A stretch of 64,000 nucleotides of DNA from Lamellibrachia columna (Eukaryota; Annelida; Polychaeta; Sabellida; Siboglinidae): NCBI GenBank assembly GCA_963662155.1, contig OY759261.1:6133661-6197660 (forward strand). Reading direction: 5' to 3'. Positions 44,901 to 53,900 of the stretch are shown piece after piece (the stretch's first letter is position 1; each line of letters opens with the position of its first letter). Both the position numbers and the translations under genes were made by a program. The notes under the pieces were generated by a model. That model saw nothing but the letters and a program-made list of their open reading frames with translations. It had not been told where the DNA came from and made no database searches.

Positions 44901-47900
44901 CATCAATTTTTTTTCCACATAAAAACAACTCTATCCGTGGGCAGTTTGCTTTCATTTTTAATCTCCCTGGTTAAAAGGTTGCATACTTTTGTTAAATTAT
45001 CAAAAGACACTTGACTTTGATCATTAGATCTGGTAACTTGTGAAGATGTAACAAGCTTTATGTTATAGTATCTAGAGACAGATCACTTTCTCCTTTCTTT
45101 CAAAATGTTTGACCGGGGTCCAAAAAGTAATTAGTTAGTGAGATAATTTCACAAAAACTCAATAACAACTTGTAAAATCGAGCCAGCATGTTATAGTCAA
45201 TACTCATAAGGTTAATTTTTTTTAAACTTGTTTGAAAAGATATGAAAAAAAAATTATTTATGAGGAAACTTTATACTTAGAATAGCATGGAAAAGACTAA
45301 TAAATTATTTTAATTACACTAAAACAAGGCAGTATTTTGAATGACAAAAAAGTAGTATTTTGTAAGTGTAAGTGTGCCGAGACACTGAGTGCGCTGATAT
45401 ACTGTAAGTGCATTGATACTCTGTGAGTGCGCTGATACACTTTAAGTGTGCTGATACACTTTAAGTGTGCTGATACACTTTAAGTGCGCTGATACACTGT
45501 AAGTGCATTGATAAACTGTGAGTACGCTGATACACTTTAAGTGTGCTGATACGCTGTAAGTGTGCTGATACACTTTAAGTGCGCTGATACACTGTAAGTA
45601 TGCTGATACACTGTAAATGCACTGATACACTGTAAGTGTGCTGTTATTTTGTCATACATTCAAAGCTTCTAAATTGCTATAAATATAATAATTATGACCA
45701 CTAATGATGCATGAGCCTAATTTGGTTTACTAATTAATAAAAGGCAGGTGCTAACTGAACCAAACCACAAAGCAAGCTCATGGAACGCACACTAATGATG
45801 ACACCCATAAACCATGTAACGCAGAAGAATCATGAGCTTGTGACAGTATCTTTTCAACAATAATTTTATTGTGAAATCATGTTATACCATATAAGGGAGA
45901 TCTGTCCTAACATCTTCACTGGCCAAGTGTGTTTTTGTGTTCGTTGTTGTTGTGTTTACATCACATGCTAAACAGCAAGGTCGAAATTTGTAAAAATTAT
46001 ATTTAAGAATTGTGGTTCATGAAAACACACTTGGCTTTCAAGACGTGGAATAGATTAAGTTATACTACATAACATGACTTTACAATAAAATGATCAGATT
46101 ATGTGCCACTGACACCTCTGTATAACAAACAACACTGGGATGTTTATGCATGTTATACCACAAAAAGTAAACATATTTCTCAACCTGCTACCCCAGGGCT
46201 CACTGATGAATACTGTCGTACAAAACAACATTTCTGCGTTACATAATTTAGTGATTGTCCCTTAATAAACACGCACGCACACACACACGCAGCTGTATCT
46301 AACTACACCGACGCGTCACGCGGAGACACAACAAGAAACAGTACCTGCAGCAGCCCCTGGTGGACGAAGTAACGGGTGGAGAGAAAACGAAAGAAAGATG
46401 AATACATTACAGACACAATTCATCCTGACTTATCATCTGCAAGATAGACGTATACGTGAGGTAATGTGTGCCTTATTTATTGGATGTCAGCTCACAGAAG
46501 TTGGCACCAAAACAAACTATGACAATAACATAATGTTGCAGTGAAATAAAGAAAGAGGACACCAGACAATGTCCATTACGTTCAACATACAACGGAACAA
46601 ACCTGGAAGTACCAACAAACCCGTTTTAGAAAGCGAAAAGGAAACATTGGGATCTGAAACTATATACAGGGAAAAAACTTGTAAAATGTATGCATCTCAA
46701 GTGGTTAGTATCTGAAATACAGAACTGAGGAAAGGGAATTGGACAATTTGTGCAAATGTTCGTAGAAAGAAGTGGGATTAAACAAGGTTGGCTTAAAAAC
46801 AAGGGTGTGTATGTGCATGTAAAAAGGGTAACAAGTGCAGATCCTCGTTTCCCAATTCCCGTGCATGTAACTTTAGTGTTGTATGGCAACCTAAGACACC
46901 CCAACAAATTACCTCATTATTTTCCCAAACGTCAAGTTCATCCTGGGTTATTGGAAGAACAAGAAGCCCAGTGGAGAGACAATAAACAATGTAATAAAAA
47001 TATATGTCAATTATTTCCAACTTCAAAGTGACAACTTCAGGCAACTTTCAGTGCTAAAGTACACAAAAAATAACGTTTCTTGTAAAATACGGTACTAGTG
47101 CAGCATATTTCCTGAATAGGATCGTTGTTTATTAAAATTTTATTATAAAATTAACTAAAGCATTCACAAGCATGAATAAACTGAAATGCTCACTACTCAG
47201 CAATAGTAGAATCATAGGGTGTTTACAGGTAATCTACGCAGTAAAGGGTTAATAGGTTAAATAACTACATTAGATCTATTCTTAACAGATAAAGTAGATT
47301 CACAGAGCTCCAGGTTTCCTAGGTATGATTCTAAACACTAAAGCAGCAACTATAACCATTGATGCATGTACTGATCCCTCACCTGTCCACCGGGCAGAAG
47401 GAAGTTGGCCGTTGTCGCCTGTCGTTTCGCCGGCGCTGGAATGGTCTTCTTGCCTAACGCCATGCCAACAATGGCCGTCATGTGGGTTTCGGGCCCAAAT
47501 ACATGGATCGGCACTCCCAGGGTTTGTCCTACAAAACAGGGGTACATTAGTACATATGTAAGTTATATGGACCACTGCAGGGAGTCTGCTACAACATTGC
47601 TCCATGGACCATTGGAGGGAGTCTGCTACAACATTGCTCCATGGACTACAGCAGGGAGTCTGCTACAATATTTCTCCATGGACCACTGCAGGGAGTCTGC
47701 TACAGCATTGCTCCATGGACCATTGGAGGGAGTCTGCTACAACATTGCTCCATGGACCATTGGAGGGAGGCTGCTACAACATTGCTCCATGGACCACTGC
47801 AGGGAGTCTGCTACAACATTGCTCCATGGACCACTGCAGAGTCTGCTACAACATTGCTCCATGGACCACTGCAAGGAGTCTGCTACAACATTGCTCCATG

Positions 47901-50900
47901 GACCACAGCAAGGAGTCTGCTACAACATTGCTCCACGGACCACTGCAGAGTCTGCTACAACATTGCTCCATGGACCACTGCAAGGAGTCTGCTACAACAT
48001 TGCTCCATGGACCACTGCAAGGAGTCTGCTACAACATTGCTCCATGGACCACTGCAATGAGTCTGCTACAGCATTGCTCCATGGACCACTGGAGGGAGTC
48101 TGCTACAACATTGCTCCATGGACCACTGCAAGGAGTCTGCTACAGCATTGCTCCATGAACCACTGCAGGGAGTCTGCTACAACACCTTGTGCCCGACCGG
48201 GAAGCACAGAGGAAGCTAGAACCAGTGGGTTGGAGAGCATCACTCTGTCAGTCCACAGCAGGTTACACATTTACCCCGTGTGGGATGTTTTACTTCCCCT
48301 GGCATAGACACCAGGTAGAAGGAACCAACGACTTTTAGTGTCTTTTCCGAAAGACACAGGCAAAGTGGGGTGAACGAAATTGCCCCAGTTTCGAAACAGA
48401 AGCAAGTGGACTTGAATCCCTGTCCTACCGCACCTCACAAGTCATATCAGGAAAAGAAGTCTAGACATTACGATAATTTACAAGTATATCATAAGTCTAC
48501 AATTCTATGTGAACACAATATAATAACAATACTTTCACCCTTATCTCAAACATAATCCACCAGATGGCACTAGTGTTGTTTCCCAATCGACTCACCGAGT
48601 TCCCGCATGACACGAAGCCCTTCCTGATAGTTCGGTCCGCCACGTCGCACAAAGATTGACACGTTGCAGTCAATCAACTTCTGTTGGAACGACTGAAGTG
48701 CCTTGACAATACCCTAGGAGCAGAATTATTTGAAAACTTACTTTATTGAACTAACAAAACCATGACTTCACTAAATATGTTTCAAATTGTTTCTCTGCAA
48801 ATTTAATAACCAATGCAATATTTTGGGAATAACTTTCTTCAGATAAATCTACATACTAGACTGATTATATTGAAGGTATGTTGTGTCAATTTCTATATTA
48901 GAGTTGTCTAAGTTGTGTACATCTAGTAATGCTGTTGTTTGCCTGTAAAGATGATTCATCCTTTCAAGAACAACCCTAATCATTTACTATGAACATTTGA
49001 ACACTTAAGTATTACATTTCTCCCAGTTGATAAATGACAAAGGCTAGTACCAATGTCAGCTCCACTGTTGGTAGAAACTACAGGAATTCATAATTAAAAA
49101 TATAGGACTAATATAGGAATAATACAGAAATATTTTAATGAAACAGCGTTGCACAGCATTATTTCAGGTGGCGCCATCTATTGACTCGAGTTAACTGCTG
49201 ACTTTCAACATTAATCACAAAATTCACTGATTTCGGCAATCTGATAATGGTATGGAGTGACTCACACCACACCACAATCAGATCCCCATCCGTAGGTGGT
49301 CATGGAGTGACTCGCAACACACCACAATCAGATCCCCATCCGTAGGTGGTCATGGAGTGACTCGCACCACACCACAATCAGATCCCCATCCGTAGGTGGT
49401 CATGGAGTGACTCGCAACACACCACAATCAGATCTCCATCCGTAGGTGGTCATGGAGTGACTTGCACCACACCACAATCAGATCCCCATCCGTAGGTGGT
49501 CATGGAGTGACTTGCACCACACCACAATCAGATCCCCATCCGTAGATGGTCATGGAGTGACTCGCACCACACCACAATCAGATCCCCATCCGTAGGTGGT
49601 CATGGAGTGACTCGCACCACACCACAATCAGATCCCCATCCGTAGGTGGTCATGGAGTGACTCACACCACACCACAATCAGATCCCCATCCGTAGGTGGT
49701 CATGGAGTGACTCGCACCACACCACAATCAGATCCCCATCCGTAGGTGGTCATGGAGTGACTCGCACCACACCACAATCAGATCCCCATCCGTAGGTGGT
49801 CATGGAGTGACTCACACCACACCACAATCAGATCCCCATCCGTAGGTGGACATGGAGTGACTCACACCACACCACAATCAGATCCCCATCCGTAGGTGGG
49901 CGAGTTCTACCACAACAATTATTTTGTAGTGATGAACTGTAAGAAACTTCCAAATCTCCATAATTATTAGGAAAATATAGGATTTGTCTTGAAAATGTAG
50001 GAAAACATATATATAAATTGCAATTAAAATATAGGAAAATTTAAGAATGCTTGGACTAAATATTGTACATCCATACCACCCACACAAACTGTACAACAGG
50101 TGTATAACAAACAATAGGTATTTCGTGACAGTTGTCATCTATTCCCTCAAATAAACATCTGACACTTCCATCCCCACTACTCTGCCTACCTTGAATGTGG
50201 CTGCCACATTGGTGAAGTTGGCAATGCCTCCTCCAATGATCAGGACCTTCCCTGCCGGTAACACACAGGTCAGATTAGTAATAAAACAACTATAAAGACT
50301 ATAATATACACTTGCAACATTAATTTTGATACAAAAAACAGGTTTATAACTTTATTACATACTGAACAAAAAAAGGAAATGCGAAACTGTCAATATACGT
50401 TTTTGTCAAGACACAATGAAGTCGTCAAACTTTTGTCAACGTAGCATGATGCAGCTGTCTCTATAAAGTTGAAAATCATGAGCAGGACACACGTGCTGTG
50501 CATGGTCTAGACCAGTGAGTTCAGGTTCTGCATGTGCTGGCATCATAGGTTGAATGTAAGAGGTGAGCATCGTTCATTCAGTCAACAGGAATAACATTCA
50601 AATGTTATCATCACTATCTTTGTCACAGCAGCTACTACTGATCGGGTCGCGAACTGGACGACCTCGGGTGATCACTGCAAAACACGACCGCCATATTCAT
50701 CACATTTGTCTGATGGATAGGTTCCATAAATCCAATGAAAACACCCGGAACATCCCCGAGAACCCTACTCAATGACAGAGGCATATTAAACAGCAAGCCA
50801 CCAACTTACTGACAAAAACCTTAAAAACAGGCCCAAAAACCAGGCTGTACTGTTCATAGCAACAACAAATCTTGTGAAGGGCGCACACAAAAAGAGAATT

Positions 50901-53900
50901 GAGGAAAGATCGTAATGCACGCTGCAGAACAGCAGGTTGTTACGTAATATTTAGCAGACCCGTACCGTCAGGATGAACCTCCTTTGTCATCAGTCCAAGA
51001 ACTGTCTTCGCATACTCATACGTCTGCTGCTCACTAGGGGCGCCCGAATACTCGCCGTAGTTTGCAAGCTCACTAGCACCACCTAGGTCACATATTGTGT
51101 CACTGCAAATGCGACAACATGCGCAGTTAAACAGGCAATCACCGAGAGTTAAACGACAAACTGGAAGTCTCTTTCATTAGCAGAAGTAACCATTTCTCTA
51201 TTTGCCAAGTGAACTTAACTCGCACTCAGATTCTAGAACACAGTAATCACGAGAAAAAAAATCTATGCAAAATCTATACAATTTTGGTGCAGAAAAGGAA
51301 TTACAGTAGAACCTCTCTAAAGAGGCCACCACAGTGACTGAGATAAAGTGGCCTTATTACAGAGGCTGGTCAGATGTACAGGTGTGCAGATCTGGGGAAG
51401 AAACAGATGGATAGGCTTTTTCCAAGAGGGGCACATGGAGGGGTTCTAATGTAGTTCTCAAAATTTTTAGAACCCGTTTTTCTAATAACTGTTTTTCCGG
51501 AAGTTAAAAAAAATTATTTTAAAAAAACCTGTGTGATTTACAGAATATATACTGAAGACGGTTGTGTAAAGAATAATAATGACATGTTTGTTAAATAAAG
51601 AATAGCATTGATTCTCAATTTGCCAATATTGGTCAACACGGTGGCCATTTTGTTTATTACTATGGAAACCGGTGGTATGGCAGATAAAAGTTCCCTTCAG
51701 AGTCTTTTAATGATATAGGTCTTTAAATACAGCCATGTATCAGTCTGTTGTCTCTTCACCGGAAAAGTGATGGCTGCCGTCTTATTGTCCACTTACGCAT
51801 AGATGACCGACGCACCGCCTCCAGCCACCATTGTCCAGATGCGACCCTTGGCATTTAGGATGGTCAGTTTAAGTGAAGCGCCACTCTTCGCATCGAGGTC
51901 TGCGATGTAGGCCTCCTACAGCAACAATAAATTAATTAAACTTCCACGCTGGTGATCAGCACAACTTGTCTGCTGAATTTTTATATTTTGTATGTGTTTG
52001 ATTAAAATGTAATTAACTTGTGTGAGCCAGCGGTTGTGATAGGCTATCAGGTAAAGTTTATGATATGAAAACAATACTGTAATTAATTGTAACTGATGTA
52101 ATTTTTGCAAGTACACAATATAAATCAATTACAGTTATGACAACCAGAATTAATTAAAACGACATAATTGGACCCTGCTTAGTAATCCAACTGTTTCATT
52201 TCTAAAAAACAAACCTCACAGACTTACAACCTAATAACTGAACAATTAAATCTGCCAGTACATTAAATTGTTTGTGGGTCACATTTGTGTGCGAAACAAA
52301 AGTTATGGTTTTCCCACCTAAAAGAGATAATAAAAACAAACCATGTGCAACTGAAATCAAGAATATCACATCAGTGGTTCAGTCAGAATGTGTTTTAAAA
52401 GTGGGAGATTCTGGTCATTTCTCCGGTTAACTGACGGCTGACATGTTAACAAGCGCGACTGATAAGCGTGTGTACAGTTCTATGAACTTGGGTTACCTAG
52501 ACTACTGCGTGATGTATGAAGCGCTGTCATTATACACACAACCAATGCAAAGTCTCAATCAAATGGGCTGTTATATCAGAAAGAGGACTAGTTTAGTAAA
52601 CACAGTAAACAAAACATGTTATATAAGTTGTGTTTTAGTAACTCTGTGCACAGGCCCAAAACCATCACTTGTTTCTCTTTCAAAATTGACAACTGACCGC
52701 TGGGTAAGCTTCTCGGCCAAAGGGTGGCGGGAACTCAATTTCGCCCCATTTCTGTTTACATATGTACTCCGCACACTGGTCAATCTTGGCCGCCAGGTCC
52801 AGAACATGAATGTTGCCGCCAGTAAGAACTAAAAGCACACACAACAACAGATTAATGATGTTGACAAACTGAACTGTTAAGTTGTTGACAAACTGAACTG
52901 TTAAGTTATTGACAAAACAAAGAAGAGGCAAGTTTACCAAATAAAAAAATTTCTTTTCAAAAACCATTGCACGTATGTCACAATAATACAAATATACTGG
53001 ATAATGATGGCGACATTTGTCTACACAATTCTCAAGCACATAAATATTATGTAATATCTTGTAACATCACATGATTCATCATATCAGCACATGGATAAAT
53101 ATATATTTGCTAATTATACATGCTAATGTATTTTTGTACATTGGCCAGTTTCTAAACACATAGCATGATTTATACTTCAAAAACTGTGAAAAAACATTTC
53201 CTGGTACATTATGAAGTTATATCTGAATCCAATACATTTGAAAGGGAGACTATTTCTTGGTATAACCATAAAATGATGCGTAGCAGGAAATTGGAATGTG
53301 AATGCGGTGGAATCATAATTCAAAGTAGACTTTAAATTAGCACAGAATGACTGATTTGATAATATTCGAAATATTCCTACAAATGCAATCTATCACAGAC
53401 ATGTGTCTGATTTGACTAGACTAAGCAGCCACCTCAACACATAGATGCACAAGCCTCCATGAAAACCAAGACCATTTACCCTCAACCCCCCCCCCCAACT
53501 ACATTCTCTCATCAGCACCCTAATCAACTAGGATCAAATAATAAAAAATATTTTTTTTTAAAAGACAACAATTAAATTATTACAATTAAACCACTTTCGC
53601 TTAGTCATAAACTTCTACTGTGTTGAGATAATCCCTAACACAGATAAGTATTTAACAAAGATGGGGGTGTTAACTTACCTAGGGGATTGATCTCGAGGTA
53701 GGTAAAGTGTAGCTCGACAAATGTAGTGTATAGAGACTGTATAAACTTCAGCAGTGTACTGAAATCCCAATCATACCATGTGTTACTATAATTTAACTGT
53801 CATATTGCACATCAATTGGACTTTGACTAAATTAAAACATAATATTTAACATGTTCTCATAATTTAATTATCATTAGCATTTTTCGTATGTCAGCTCGAT

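Noticed and set aside
22390..49900. CRISPR arrays suggested by regular direct repeats
   Set aside because: Repeats are head-to-tail with no variable spacers, no cas genes, and lie in introns of an animal gene; these are minisatellites.
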